Shown piece after piece: positions 1 through 10,400 of a DNA stretch of 64,000 nt. The notes beneath the pieces were generated by a model. It was given only the letters and a program-made list of their open reading frames with translations, did not search any database and was not told where the DNA came from. Position numbers and translations under genes: made by a program. The stretch is from Bacillus subtilis. GTDB lineage: Bacteria > Pseudomonadota > Alphaproteobacteria > Rhizobiales > Rhizobiaceae. The stretch lies in the NCBI GenBank assembly GCA_021733665.1, contig JAHREI010000002.1, positions 744,001-808,000 on the forward strand. The letters are read 5' to 3'. Position 1 is the stretch's first letter, and each line of letters opens with the position of its first letter.

Positions 1-556
1 CGATCTTGAGCGCATCGATGTCCAGACCGGAGTCGGTTTCGTCGAGCACGCAGAGTGATGGCTCCAGAAGCTGCATCTGCAGAATTTCTGCACGCTTCTT
101 TTCACCGCCGGAGAAACCTACATTGAGCGGACGCTTCAGCATGGCCATATCCATGTTCAGGCCACCGGCAGCTTCCTTAACGCGACGCAGCAGTTCAGGA
201 ATTTTCAGCTCTTCTTCACCGCGTGCCTTACGCTGGGCATTCATCGCAACTTTGAGGAATTCCATTGTGGCAACGCCCGGAATTTCCAGCGGATACTGGA
301 ATGCAAGGAAGATGCCCTTAGCTGCACGTTCCGCAGGATCCAGTTCCAGAATGCTTTCGCCGTTATACAGAATGTCACCGGAGGTAACTTCGTAGTCAGA
401 ACGACCGGCCAGAATGTAAGACAGTGTGGATTTACCCGAACCGTTCGGGCCCATGATTGCAGCCACTTCACCGGCTTTAACGGTGAGGTTCAGACCACGG
501 ATGATCTCTGTATCCGTGTCAGCGATTTTGGCGTGCAGATTAATGATCTCTAACAT
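1..556 (-). CDS. sufC: Fe-S cluster assembly ATPase SufC (3' end cut by window edge)
   Basis: ABC-type ATPase of the SUF system; it partners SufB and SufD in the cytoplasmic scaffold that builds Fe-S clusters. The start is the ATG at 556-554, reading MLEIINLHAKI. Visible motifs are Walker A GPNGSGKST, the signature SGGEKKRAEILQ and the Walker B stretch LCVLDETDSGLD, so the ATPase core is intact. About 185 codons are present and the C-terminal quarter lies beyond position 1. It is downstream of sufB, 90 bases away, on the same strand, as expected for a suf operon that would continue to sufD and sufS outside the window. Confidence 0.95.
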   Translation of the reverse strand, partial: MLEIINLHAKIADTDTEIIRGLNLTVKAGEVAAIMGPNGSGKSTLSYILAGRSDYEVTSGDILYNGESILELDPAERAAKGIFLAFQYPLEIPGVATMEFLKVAMNAQRKARGEEELKIPELLRRVKEAAGGLNMDMAMLKRPLNVGFSGGEKKRAEILQMQLLEPSLCVLDETDSGLDIDALKI

Positions 557-618
557 GAGTGTAACCTTTAATGCCGGATCTCTCAGGATCCGAAAAATAT
601 CAACGAGCTGATTAAAGG

Positions 619-638
619 GGCGGAATTCGCACTCCGCC
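619..638 (-). other. Small hairpin in the sufB-sufC gap
   Basis: GGCGGA at 619-624 pairs with TCCGCC at 633-638 around an 8-base loop. There is no T-run, so it is not a convincing terminator. It could be an mRNA processing or stabilising element between the two operon genes. Function unknown. Confidence 0.3.
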
Positions 639-646
639 ATCCCTGT

Positions 647-2170
647 TTAACCAACCGAACCTTCGAGCGAGATGCCGATAAGCTTCTGAGCCTCCACAGC
701 AAATTCCATCGGCAGTTCCTGAATAACTTCCTTCACGAAGCCGTTCACGATCAGAGCAATCGCCTCTTCTTCCGGAATACCGCGCTGCATCACGTAGAAC
801 AGCTGATCTTCAGAAATTTTCGAGGTTGTTGCTTCATGCTCGAACTGCGCAGTCGAGTTTTTCGCTTCGATGTAAGGCACAGTATGCGCACCGCAATCAT
901 TGCCGATCAGCAATGAGTCACACTGAGTGAAGTTACGGGCATTGGTCGCTTTACGATGGGCAGAAACCTGACCGCGATAGGTATTGTTGGAATTACCCGC
1001 TGAAATACCTTTGGAGATGATGCGGCTCGATGTGTTCTTACCGAGATGGATCATCTTGGTACCACTGTCGATCTGCTGATAACCGTTGGATACTGCAATC
1101 GAGTAGAACTCACCACGGGAATCATCACCACGCAGAATGCAGGACGGGTATTTCCATGTGACTGCAGAGCCGGTTTCAACCTGCGTCCAGGAAATCTTCG
1201 AGCGGTCGCCACGGCAGTCGCCGCGCTTGGTCACGAAGTTATAGATACCGCCCTTGCCTTCCTTGTCGCCCGGATACCAGTTCTGGACGGTGGAATATTT
1301 GATTTCGGCATCATCAAGTGCGATCAGTTCAACAACAGCTGCATGGAGCTGGTTTTCATCGCGCTGCGGCGCTGTACAGCCTTCCAGATAGGACACATAA
1401 GAGCCTTCTTCGGCAATAATCAGCGTACGCTCGAACTGGCCGGTATCTTTTTCGTTGATACGGAAATAGGTCGACAGTTCCATCGGGCAGCGAACGCCCT
1501 TAGGTACATAGACGAATGATCCGTCGGTAAAGACAGCCGAATTGAGTGTGGCGTAATAATTGTCCGAAACCGGCACAACAGAAGCCAGATATTTCTTCAC
1601 CAGTTCCGGATGCTCACGAATAGCTTCCGAAATCGAGCAGAAAATCACACCGGCTTTAGCAAGCTCAGCCTTAAAGGTGGTGACAACAGAAACACTGTCA
1701 AACACCGCATCGACAGCCACGCGGCCTGATGCGTAGACATTGTCAGCCGGATTGCCGTCAATCTCGCTCGGCTCACCCTGTTTGCGCACACCGGCCAGAA
1801 TTTCCTGCTCACGCAGCGGAATTCCAAGCTTTTCGTAGGTACGCAGCAGTTCCGGATCAACCTCATCCAGAGACTTAGGGCCGGTCTGATTTTTAGGGGC
1901 CGCATAATAGCGGATATCCTGAAAATCAATTTCCGGATAATCTACGCGAGCCCATTTCGGCTCTTCCATAGTGAGCCAGCGCTTATAGGCGTCCAGACGC
2001 CATTCCAGCATCCATTCCGGCTCTTCTTTTTTCGCGGAAATGAAACGGATAATATCTTCGTTCAGCCCCTTCGGAGCTTTATCCATTTCGATGGTTGTTT
2101 CAAAACCATATTTGTACTGATCCACGTCAAGCGTGGCGACCTGATCGATCGTTTCCTGCACTGCAGGCAT
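647..2170 (-). CDS. sufB: Fe-S cluster assembly protein SufB
   Basis: 507-residue scaffold subunit of the SufBCD complex, cytoplasmic, which receives sulfur from the cysteine desulfurase/SufE route and assembles [4Fe-4S] clusters. Length and sequence match the SufB family throughout, including the C-terminal beta-helix region with [13 protein letters not shown] and the conserved ending with [14 protein letters not shown]. The ATG at 2170 is preceded by a purine-rich stretch (AGGATGGAGA on the coding strand). It lies between the cysteine desulfurase upstream (222-base gap) and sufC downstream. The long upstream gap suggests its own promoter or a regulatory leader. Essential in most alphaproteobacteria that lack the ISC machinery (family knowledge). 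Confidence 0.97.
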   Translation of the reverse strand: MPAVQETIDQVATLDVDQYKYGFETTIEMDKAPKGLNEDIIRFISAKKEEPEWMLEWRLDAYKRWLTMEEPKWARVDYPEIDFQDIRYYAAPKNQTGPKSLDEVDPELLRTYEKLGIPLREQEILAGVRKQGEPSEIDGNPADNVYASGRVAVDAVFDSVSVVTTFKAELAKAGVIFCSISEAIREHPELVKKYLASVVPVSDNYYATLNSAVFTDGSFVYVPKGVRCPMELSTYFRINEKDTGQFERTLIIAEEGSYVSYLEGCTAPQRDENQLHAAVVELIALDDAEIKYSTVQNWYPGDKEGKGGIYNFVTKRGDCRGDRSKISWTQVETGSAVTWKYPSCILRGDDSRGEFYSIAVSNGYQQIDSGTKMIHLGKNTSSRIISKGISAGNSNNTYRGQVSAHRKATNARNFTQCDSLLIGNDCGAHTVPYIEAKNSTAQFEHEATTSKISEDQLFYVMQRGIPEEEAIALIVNGFVKEVIQELPMEFAVEAQKLIGISLEGSVG

Positions 2171-2222
2171 CGCCGTTCTCCATCCTTGTCAGGGTCAAGG
2201 CCCGACAGTTAAAAACGCTATG

Positions 2223-2269
2223 GCAGCAATCATGTTGCTGTCATAAACATATAGTGCGCATTGATGCGC
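2223..2269 (-). promoter_or_regulatory. Two inverted repeats in the leader of sufB
   Basis: In the 222-base gap between the desulfurase and sufB two dyads stand close together. CAGCAA at 2224-2229 pairs with TTGCTG at 2235-2240. GCGCA at 2256-2260 pairs with TGCGC at 2265-2269 around TTGA. Both lie 55-100 bases before the sufB start. They could be operators or leader RNA structure. I cannot match them to a known IscR, RirA or Irr consensus. Confidence 0.3.
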
Positions 2270-2392
2270 TATAAAAGTCTGACTGCTGGCCATGTTAAAA
2301 ACAGGCACGGCTCCAGACTTCGAACTCCGGCCAGTTTTGCATCACATTGCTGTGCGCTCGACATAAACGGCCATTTAGAAGCGCTGAGCCAA

Positions 2393-3607
2393 TCAGGCAG
2401 CGCTGTTTTCCGATTCGCTCAAAAGCGGAGCCTGAACCTGACTGCGTGTCTGATCCCGTCTGGCTACCAGTCTTTCGAAAATCGTCAGAAATGCTTCTGC
2501 GTCCTGCATTGTTGCCGACTTCTCAGTCGACACGCGCAATGCACCGCATTCATCGTCAAAGCCCATCGCGGCCAGCACATGGCTTGGCCCCACTTTGCCC
2601 GATGAGCAGGCAGAACCGGCAGAAAGTGCAATACCGCCCAGATCAAAAGCGATCTGCATGGTTTCCGCCTTCATGCCGGGCAAAGAAATAAAACTTGTAT
2701 TCGGCAGGCGCTCCGTTGCCGCGCCATGCACCACAACATCACCAGCCAGTTTGCGCACGCCATTCTCGATTGTTGTGCGGATTGCATCCGACCAGCGCGG
2801 CAGATTGCTGCCTTCTTGCTGTGCTGCCAAAGCCTCGCGTGCTGCGGTACCAAATCCTGCGATCAGCGGCAGTGCTTCAGTACCGGCACGATGTCCCTTC
2901 TCCTGCCCGCCACCGCGCACCAGCGCAGACGGTATAACCAGATCAGAGATAGCCACCACAGCACCAACACCCTTAGGGCCGCCGATTTTGTGGGAGGAGA
3001 GAATGAGATAATCGGCAGAAGCAGCAGCAACATCAAGTGCAATGCGCCCTGCAGCCTGTACGGCATCGACAATAAAGAAACCGCCCGCAGCTTTTACCAG
3101 CGCGCCGATTTTAGCTATCGGCTGAATGACGCCGGTTTCATTATTCGCCCACTGTACTGCAACCAGCGGCAGGCCTTTGGATTTGTCATGCGCTTTCAAA
3201 GCCTGTTCCAGCACATCCAGATCAACAATGCCCTGATGATCAACCGGCAGCACAGTCATGTTTTCCGCAGCAAAGCGCCCGCCGGACAACATGCAAGGAT
3301 GCTCAGTGGCCGAAACATAAAGATGTGACAGGCGCAATTCCGAACGCCCCATCTTATAAACCGGCGTCAGCAATGTTGTTGCAGCCTCGGTTGCACCGGA
3401 GGTAAAAAACACATGATCCGGCTTGGCATTGCAAAGCGCAGCCACATCGCGGCGCGCAGCTTCAATCAGGGCTCGCGAGGCGCGGCCTTCCTGATGCACG
3501 GATGACGGATTACCTGTAATTTGCAAAGCCGCGATCACAGCCTCACGCGCCGCTTCACTTAACGGCGCACTGGCATTATAATCAAAATAGATACGCGGCT
3601 TTGACAT
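2393..3607 (-). CDS. Cysteine desulfurase, NifS/IscS-like (class V aminotransferase fold)
   Basis: PLP enzyme of 404 residues that takes sulfur from cysteine as an enzyme-bound persulfide, releasing alanine. The N-terminus YFDYNASAPLS is typical. The PLP lysine lies in SSHKIGGPKGVGA, and the active-site cysteine is in the loop LSAGSACSSGKVGPSHVL, which is of the long-loop IscS/NifS type rather than SufS. It heads the minus-strand gene run before sufB and so is the probable first gene of the suf operon here. No iscR/rrf2 regulator gene precedes it in the window; a divergent alpha/beta hydrolase gene does. Start is the ATG at 3607 with a GAAAGAG-type ribosome site. The precise name (iscS or nifS) is not fixed by sequence alone. 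Confidence 0.93.
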   Translation of the reverse strand: MSKPRIYFDYNASAPLSEAAREAVIAALQITGNPSSVHQEGRASRALIEAARRDVAALCNAKPDHVFFTSGATEAATTLLTPVYKMGRSELRLSHLYVSATEHPCMLSGGRFAAENMTVLPVDHQGIVDLDVLEQALKAHDKSKGLPLVAVQWANNETGVIQPIAKIGALVKAAGGFFIVDAVQAAGRIALDVAAASADYLILSSHKIGGPKGVGAVVAISDLVIPSALVRGGGQEKGHRAGTEALPLIAGFGTAAREALAAQQEGSNLPRWSDAIRTTIENGVRKLAGDVVVHGAATERLPNTSFISLPGMKAETMQIAFDLGGIALSAGSACSSGKVGPSHVLAAMGFDDECGALRVSTEKSATMQDAEAFLTIFERLVARRDQTRSQVQAPLLSESENSAA

Positions 3608-3656
3608 TGCAGACTCTTTCGCGAAGCACCATATTTGCGTTAAACGCGCAATTATC

Positions 3657-3668
3657 TTGAAATTTCAA
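3657..3668. promoter_or_regulatory. Perfect 12-bp palindrome between divergent genes
   Basis: TTGAAATTTCAA is a perfect dyad 50 bases upstream of the cysteine desulfurase start, within the 286-base divergent control region. A second small dyad, GCGT-TAA-ACGC, sits at 3636-3646. The position fits an operator overlapping the desulfurase promoter. It does not match the RirA box spacing (TGA-N9-TCA), and the regulator is unknown. Confidence 0.35.
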
Positions 3669-3893
3669 ACCAGAGCAGACTATTAAGCTGCATGAGTGTT
3701 TTTTACACCCTCCAGTTTTGAAAGATTCTAAAGTCGGTTTTAAGTTTTATGAGCGAAACAGTCAAGGATTTGCTCAGAATTTAAGCCGTAAAGTCGTGAT
3801 TGGTAACAATCAGGCTTATAAATAACAAATACGACACTTGTGTTGCGAACCAGCCAAATGGTCACGCAACTCGGCGGTTATAGCGGAGTACAT

Positions 3894-4568
3894 ATGCCAG
3901 AAGTAATCTTTAATGGTCCTGCGGGTCGTCTTGAAGGGCGTTATCAGCCTTCAAGCGAAAAGAATGCACCAATCGCCATCATCCTGCACCCGCATCCGCA
4001 ATTCGGCGGCACTATGAATAACAAGATCGTTTATGATCTGTTTTACATGTTCCAGAGCCGCAATTTCACAACGCTGCGGTTTAACTTCCGCGGAATCGGA
4101 CGCAGTCAGGGTGAATTCGACCACGGCGCCGGTGAACTGTCCGATGCGGCGAGTGCACTGGACTGGGTACAGTCTCTGCACCCTGATTCGAAAAATTGCT
4201 GGGTTGCCGGTTATTCCTTCGGCGCGTGGATCGGTATGCAGCTTCTGATGCGCCGTCCGGAAATCGAAGGGTTCATGTCGATTGCACCGCAGCCGAACAC
4301 CTACGATTTCTCGTTCCTCGCACCTTGCCCTTCATCGGGTCTGATCATTCATGGTGATCAGGATAAGGTTGCACCACCGAAAGATGTGCAGGTTCTGGTT
4401 GATAAGCTGAAAACCCAGAAGGGTATCACAATCACGCAGAACACTATGGCCGGTGCCAACCACTTTTTCTCCGGCATGGGCGATGAACTGATTGCCGAAT
4501 GTTCGGAATATCTGGATCGCCGCCTGATGGGTGAGCTGACAGAAGTTCGCCAAAAGCGCCTGCGCTGA
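3894..4568 (+). CDS. Alpha/beta hydrolase (COG2945-type)
   Basis: Predicted cytoplasmic serine hydrolase of 224 residues. The family hallmark HPHPQFGGTMNNKIV is near the N-terminus. The nucleophile elbow is GYSFGAW, the acid is in GDQDKVAP and the catalytic histidine in GANHFF, so the triad is complete. An upstream in-frame start at 3840 exists, but the ATG at 3894 is preceded by GCGGAG at a 5-base spacing and gives the usual N-terminus MPEVIFNGPAGRLEG. The gene is divergent from the cysteine desulfurase, an arrangement common in rhizobia. Substrate unknown. Confidence 0.9.
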   Translation: MPEVIFNGPAGRLEGRYQPSSEKNAPIAIILHPHPQFGGTMNNKIVYDLFYMFQSRNFTTLRFNFRGIGRSQGEFDHGAGELSDAASALDWVQSLHPDSKNCWVAGYSFGAWIGMQLLMRRPEIEGFMSIAPQPNTYDFSFLAPCPSSGLIIHGDQDKVAPPKDVQVLVDKLKTQKGITITQNTMAGANHFFSGMGDELIAECSEYLDRRLMGELTEVRQKRLR

Positions 4569-4604
4569 AGCAGCGCTTGCGTTGATAGCTACGATAAAAA
4601 CAAG

Positions 4605-4630
4605 AGACCGGCGATTAGCCGGTCTTTTTT
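4605..4630. terminator. Rho-independent terminator, hydrolase gene/anmK
   Basis: AGACCGGC (4605-4612) pairs perfectly with GCCGGTCT (4618-4625) around GATTA and is followed by a T-run to 4630. An A-run at 4596-4600 on the other side lets it work for anmK on the minus strand as well. It separates two convergent genes. Confidence 0.9.
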
Positions 4631-4631
4631 G

Positions 4632-5753
4632 TTATGCCTTTACCAACACACCGCCACTTACCGGCCTGTCGCAACCGGTTGTTGAGGGATAAGTCAGCGG
4701 CAAGCCTTTCAGGCTGCGAACAGCCAGATAACCCCAGGCTTCAGCCTCCATAGAATCACCATCCAGCCCTGCTGTATCCGCATCAATCACCACTGCACCT
4801 TCAGCTTGTGCCAAAGCAGTCAGCTCGGCCATGATTGCTGCATTCTTACGTCCGCCGCCACTCACAACATAGCTACAAGGCTTTTGCGGCAGATGAGACG
4901 CCGATTGCAGAATTGACGCCGCTGCGACATAGGCCAATGTGCGGGCACCATCTTCCAGTGATATAGCACCTATCGAAGGCACAGCAAAATCTCCGCGATC
5001 CAGTGAGCGGCGCTGATTACCGCGAAAGAATGCATTGCTTAAGTAATGTGCTGCCAGATCACTATTCACAGTGCCACGCAATGCCAAAGCACCACCCACA
5101 TCAAAACTGCCTTGTGCGTGCAATTCCATCCACTGGTCAATCAGCATATTACCGGGGCCACTATCAAAAGCTGCCAATCGCCCTGCTTCATCGACATAGG
5201 TCAGATTGGAAATCCCGCCAATATTGACAAAAACAACCGGCATATCCGGCTTCTGCTCCAGATTATGCGCTAAGGCCGCATGATAAGCGGGGATAAGCGG
5301 TGCGCCCTGCCCACTATGGCGCATATCTTCCGCACGCATATCATATACCACATCAATACCGGTTTCCTGTGCCAGCAATGTACCGTCACCGATCTGTACT
5401 GTCAGTGCATCGTCAGGGCGATGCAGCACCGTCTGGCCATGAAAGCCGATCACATCCACATCATTAGCGCTCAGACCTTGCGCGAACAAAAAGTCCTGCA
5501 CGGCAATGGCATGCAGCAATGTCAAATCATGCTCAAGCTGCTTTAGGATACCGCTTCGCTCCTCGCGCTGCGTCATGCCTCTGGCATCTACAAGCCCTTG
5601 TTTCAGACGGGCGCGAAACGCATCGGAATAAGTCTGACTGCCCGCAGCAATACACTCAACCACCTGCTCGCCGTCTGTTTTAATCAGCGCCAGATCAATA
5701 CCGTCCATGGAAGTGCCGCTCATCAGTCCGATGGCGCGATATAATGCGGTCAT
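4632..5753 (-). CDS. anmK: Anhydro-N-acetylmuramic acid kinase AnmK
   Basis: Cytoplasmic kinase that hydrolyses and phosphorylates 1,6-anhydroMurNAc to MurNAc-6-phosphate in peptidoglycan recycling. About 373 residues, the family norm. The N-terminal ATP-binding motif reads [15 protein letters not shown]; further family motifs are [25 protein letters not shown] and [12 protein letters not shown], and VVSGGGRKN near the C-terminus. I prefer the ATG at 5753 over the GTG two codons upstream, because GGAAAG sits 7 bases before the ATG but almost touches the GTG. It is divergent from tyrS, as in many rhizobia. NagZ, which makes its substrate, is encoded at 58-59 kb. Confidence 0.95.
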   Translation of the reverse strand: MTALYRAIGLMSGTSMDGIDLALIKTDGEQVVECIAAGSQTYSDAFRARLKQGLVDARGMTQREERSGILKQLEHDLTLLHAIAVQDFLFAQGLSANDVDVIGFHGQTVLHRPDDALTVQIGDGTLLAQETGIDVVYDMRAEDMRHSGQGAPLIPAYHAALAHNLEQKPDMPVVFVNIGGISNLTYVDEAGRLAAFDSGPGNMLIDQWMELHAQGSFDVGGALALRGTVNSDLAAHYLSNAFFRGNQRRSLDRGDFAVPSIGAISLEDGARTLAYVAAASILQSASHLPQKPCSYVVSGGGRKNAAIMAELTALAQAEGAVVIDADTAGLDGDSMEAEAWGYLAVRSLKGLPLTYPSTTGCDRPVSGGVLVKA

Positions 5754-6005
5754 AATCACTCTTTCCGGTTCAGCTCATTGTCGTTTTATCGCTCATACAG
5801 ACGCAAGCAGATCACATCTCATACAAAAACAGCATAAAACGACAGTATTTTGCCACGAAATCAACGTCAGGCTAGCAATACCTTTATTGTGATTTGCCCT
5901 GCAATAATGTTAAAGGCTGGATTGTGTCAGTTACCGGAATAATATTCACGGCCTGCTCTCTGGGGTTTCCCCTATCACAATCCTTTTGTCAGACAGGAAA
6001 AATCA

Positions 6006-7259
6006 ATGTCCGGCTTTAAGTCCGATTTTCTACGCACACTTTCCGAACGCGGCTTTATTCATCAGATCTCCGATGAATCGGGTCTGGATGAACTTTTCGC
6101 CAAGGAAACAGTGACTGCGTATATTGGCTATGATCCAACGGCATCGAGTTTGCATGTCGGCCATCTGATGCAAATCATGATGTTGCGTTGGCTACAGGAA
6201 ACCGGCCATCGTCCGGTTGCGCTGATGGGTGGCGGCACCGGCATGGTCGGTGATCCGTCATTTAAAGATGAAGCCCGCAAACTGATGACGGTTGAAACCA
6301 TCGCCGACAATATTGCAGGGATCAAACGCGCTTTCTCAAATTATTTGAATTTTGGAGAAGGCCCAAACGACGCCATTATGCCAAATAATGCTGACTGGTT
6401 GTCTGGTCTCAACTACCTTGAGTTCCTGCGTGATGTCGGCCGTCACTTCTCCGTCAACCGTATGCTGTCTTTCGACTCTGTTAAGCTACGTCTTGATCGT
6501 GAACAATCGCTGTCGTTCCTTGAATTTAACTACATGATCCTTCAGGCTTATGACTTTGTTGAACTGAATAAACGCTATGGTGTGCGCCTTCAAATGGGCG
6601 GTTCGGATCAATGGGGCAATATCATCAATGGTATTGACCTCGGTCATCGCATGGATCGCCCACAGTTTTACGCTCTGACTACCCCCCTATTGACCACATC
6701 CTCCGGTCAAAAAATGGGCAAATCGCTAGGTGGTGCCGTCTGGTTAAATCCAGAACTGTTGAGCGCCTATGACTTCTGGCAGTACTGGCGTAATACAGAA
6801 GATGCCGACGTAGAACGCTTCCTCAAGCTCTACACCACCATGCCGATGGATGAGATTGCTCGTCTGGCAGCGCTTGGCGGCTCGGAAATCAACGAAACCA
6901 AGAAGATTCTGGCCACCGAAATCACCGCTATGCTCCACGGTCGTGAAGCTGCGGAACAGGCTGCGGAAACTGCACGTAAAACTTTTGAAGAAGGTGCAAT
7001 TTCAGACAATCTGCCAAGCCTGAGTATTGCTAAAGACGAACTGGTAGCCGGTCTCGGCATTCAGGCTCTGCTGGTTAAAGCTGGTCTTGCATCGTCTAAC
7101 GGTGAAGCACGCCGTCATATTCAAGGCGGTGCGGTGCGCATCAATGATGTGGCTATTCAGGACGAACGCGCCGGTATCACTGCCGGTGACGTGACTGAAG
7201 ACGGCATCATCAAACTGTCACTGGGTAAGAAAAAGCACATTCTGGTACGTCCGGAATAA
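6006..7259 (+). CDS. tyrS: Tyrosine-tRNA ligase TyrS
   Basis: Class I aminoacyl-tRNA synthetase of 417 residues that charges tRNA-Tyr. The HIGH-type motif is HVGH in [10 protein letters not shown] (about residue 50) and the KMSKS-type loop is KMGKS (about residue 236). The tyrosine pocket shows [12 protein letters not shown] and [11 protein letters not shown]-terminal S4 RNA-binding domain begins around residue 350 ([19 protein letters not shown]). The start ATG at 6006 has AGGA 8 bases upstream. Its transcription ends in the compound terminator/repeat at 7284-7392. Confidence 0.97.
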   Translation: MSGFKSDFLRTLSERGFIHQISDESGLDELFAKETVTAYIGYDPTASSLHVGHLMQIMMLRWLQETGHRPVALMGGGTGMVGDPSFKDEARKLMTVETIADNIAGIKRAFSNYLNFGEGPNDAIMPNNADWLSGLNYLEFLRDVGRHFSVNRMLSFDSVKLRLDREQSLSFLEFNYMILQAYDFVELNKRYGVRLQMGGSDQWGNIINGIDLGHRMDRPQFYALTTPLLTTSSGQKMGKSLGGAVWLNPELLSAYDFWQYWRNTEDADVERFLKLYTTMPMDEIARLAALGGSEINETKKILATEITAMLHGREAAEQAAETARKTFEEGAISDNLPSLSIAKDELVAGLGIQALLVKAGLASSNGEARRHIQGGAVRINDVAIQDERAGITAGDVTEDGIIKLSLGKKKHILVRPE

Positions 7260-7283
7260 GCTTGGCCATACTGATAAAAACAC

Positions 7284-7392
7284 AAAAAAGCGCGGACAGA
7301 GCGGTATAAACCGCTCTGTTTTTTTATAACGCAGTTTCGGACGAAAAACCGGTTTCCACTTTTTCTGAAACTGCTTAAATCCGCGCTTTTTT
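7284..7392. repeat. Mosaic repeat nested inside a split terminator stem
   Basis: A 13-base arm (six As then GCGCGGA, 7284-7296) has its exact reverse complement at 7380-7392 (TCCGCGC then six Ts). Between them lie the AGAGCGGT hairpin and a second palindrome, GCAGTTTC (7331-7338) with GAAACTGC (7367-7374), whose inner sequence CGAAAAACCGGTTTCCAC is the core of the rhizobial intergenic mosaic repeat. The layout suggests a bidirectional terminator for tyrS and the AsmA-like gene into whose loop a repeat was inserted. Confidence 0.7.
7296..7325 (+). terminator. Hairpin with T-run after tyrS
   Basis: ACAGAGCGGT (7296-7305) pairs perfectly with ACCGCTCTGT (7310-7319) around ATAA and is followed by seven Ts. 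The AGAGCGGT/ACCGCTCT arms are the same as in the mosaic repeats at 23.7, 44.6 and 56.4 kb, so this terminator is itself repeat-derived. Confidence 0.85.
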
Positions 7393-7409
7393 ATTTGTCC
7401 GATTACAAA

Positions 7410-10400
7410 TCAGAACTCGAAGATCGAGCGGAAAATACCAGGTGCAATGACCGAAATCGGATTGACGATAATATTCGGCTGCTTGGCATTCCCTGCCAGC
7501 TTGTAAGTAATCCCGATCAAGCCACGGTCACGCCCGTTGCCGAGAATGGCACCCAGAACCGGAACCTCACCGAACAGGCGGTTAAGACCATAGGCAGGCA
7601 TGAATGTACCGGTAACGGACATATTGCCGTTACGGTCATAAAGAATCCCCTGAAAAGTCGCGCCGATCAGCGGCCCGCGGATTACACCGTTTTTCAGAGT
7701 CAGATAGCCGGAGCCTTTTTCGATCTGCGCATAGCCGCGTTCAAAATCCACCCGCGACACATCAATATTCTTATTCACAGCCTGACTAAGGCTCTTACCA
7801 CCACTGGAACTGCTGGAAACCAGCTTATCGAGACGTGGTTCATTGATCACCGAGAAATCACGGGCATCAATATTACCGTAAAGCGGCCCCTTGCCCTGCG
7901 AGGTCAGATTGACCGTGATTTTACCGCCGCGCATCTTATCGTAGAAATCAAAGAACCGCAGCACAGCTCCCGCATTGGCAGAGCTGAGTGCCACAGAACT
8001 GGCATCACTCTGACTGCTGGAAGTGGCGCTGACCTGCGCATTATTTAAAGTTACAGCGTTCAGCGACACACCGGAGACTTTCGCTCCTGCCGTCTCATAG
8101 GACACAGTAACATTGCGCAGGCTCTCGTCATAAAAGCCTTTAACATCATCAATCTGAGCATTCACAACGATGCGGGGAATAACTCCGCCCTTGCCCTGAC
8201 GGTCTTTCTTCTCATCCACATTGCCGGAAACAGCCTGCTGGATCAGCGCCCGCGCATCAAAAGCCTTACCGCGCACATCGGCACGGAAGCCATTACCGGA
8301 CTTGCGCACCTCAAGGCTCAGATCATCATTGCGTGTCAGATTAAGCTTACGAATACTTGCTGATTGCAATTCGTTATTCTCAAGCGTGAGATCACCGTTA
8401 ACGTGAAATCCTGTGCCGCCAAAAACGAAGTTACGGACCAGTACCGCCCCTTTTCCATCCTTCGGCAGTTTCAGATCCAGTGTCAGTTTTGCCGGAATGC
8501 CTGAGCCTTTTTTCCAGCCGAGCCAAGGCAGTCTTACTTCAGTCTTGCCAAGATCGGCAGAGATTTTGCGTGTATCCCCCTGCTCCTCACCCAAATCCAG
8601 TGTCAGAGGACCTTTGAATATTTCATTCAAAGCCGGATACTGGGCAGCACGGGTCTTGTCATCCAGCTCCAGTCGCACATTTTGCTGACGCTTGATCGTC
8701 GTATCCGCCAAAGGCTCAATCAGCGATAATTGGGCCGGAATATTATTGAGTTTTGCTGTGGCATCGATTTTAGCCACATCATCATTCACGCTCAACTTGC
8801 CGTTCGCCTGCGTCACGGTTTGCCCGTTAAACGGTTTTTTCAATGCCACATCATTGAATGCCAAATCGGCCTGCCATTGCAGGCTTTCTTTCGGGGCATT
8901 CTTGGTCACCGAAAAAGCCACTTTGACCTTGGCATCGACATTGCCGCTCAAATCTTCAGCACTGAAAGGCAATTTACGCAGCGCATTGATCGGCTTGTAG
9001 CCCACCAGCTCCGTAATAGCAGATGCCTCACCGTTCAGATCGAGATCAAGATCAGCAATCACCGGACGCTGTCGTCCCCACGGCACGAATAATGTACCGC
9101 CATCAACATGGATGCTGCGATTAGCAGGCGTGAAGGCTGTGCCTTTTTCAAGTTTGATGGTTGTATGGGCACCGCGCACAGCAATTGTGCCTGCAGCATC
9201 GCGCACCGGCGGTATTTCACCGATCACATCAAACCGCACACCTTCAACTTTAAAGTCCGCTTTAATATCCGATTCTGTGAGGTCAGGCGGCAAGCCTGGG
9301 CCGTTGAAATGTCCCGCTGCCAGCGCAATATCAATCCGGCCTTCAGTCATATGGCCACCGAAAAGGTTCTTCAGCACCCAATCGCGCGCACCATCTGCCA
9401 CATTCAGCGGCCAAAGCTGCTTGGCCTGAGCCACAGGCATTCCCGGAATACGCAGCATAAAAATCATCGCAGGCGATCCGTGACCAAAGATCATGCGCCC
9501 CTGCCCATAGAGCTCACCGGAATCTGTTTTGACATTCAAATCATTGAAATCAACACGGCTCGCATCCTGCATCAATCGTCCGGCAATTTTCACACCAAAC
9601 GGCAATGGGGCTTCCGCTGAATTTGCAGGTGCACTCACGGCTTTTCTTGAAACCAGCTCAAAACGATAGGCTGGTTTCTCTGCAATATCCGCGACTATAT
9701 GAGCTGGCGTTTCAGCGCCAGTATCAGCCCGCCGGATTTTCAGAGCCGGCAAAGCCCTGTCCTGCACAGCCACTGCAGAATCATCACTATCTGCGATGCG
9801 TTGTGCTTGTTCGTGAATTTTCTGAACGGCCTGCTCAGTCTCAGCAACAGGCTCAACACCAAAAGCACCTTCAAGCACGGTGGATAAACCGCCAAGATTA
9901 AGCTGCAGCGTTTTCACTTCCAGCTTTTCGCCACCTGCAATATGTTCGAAATCCAGCGCCAAATTACCCTTAACGCCGCGTTCACGTCCCATATCAACAG
10001 TCGCATCATCAAGAACCAGCTTACCTGATAATATTTCTTTATGTTCCGCCGTTTCCGCCTGACCGGACAAATGCAAAGACGCCACACTGTTGATGTGAAA
10101 ATACGCAGGATTCGGACGATCATCAGCGATTTGCGGCTTCACCTCTTCCGGTGAACCAAGACTGACCGGAATATTATCGACTGTCAGTGCAAAATCGGTT
10201 GCGTGAGCCGGATCATTTCCACGGGTCATTTCAGCGGTAAGTGCAGTCACTTTGCCTTGCCAGACAAACTCCGCATCAAGCGTCACCTTCTGTCCCGTTT
10301 GTCCCACATTCGCATTACGGATCAGAATTTCCTGATCTTTATCCATTGCGTGAAAAACGAAGGTCACATCATGTAGAGCTATCGCCTTGGTTCCGCGCAA

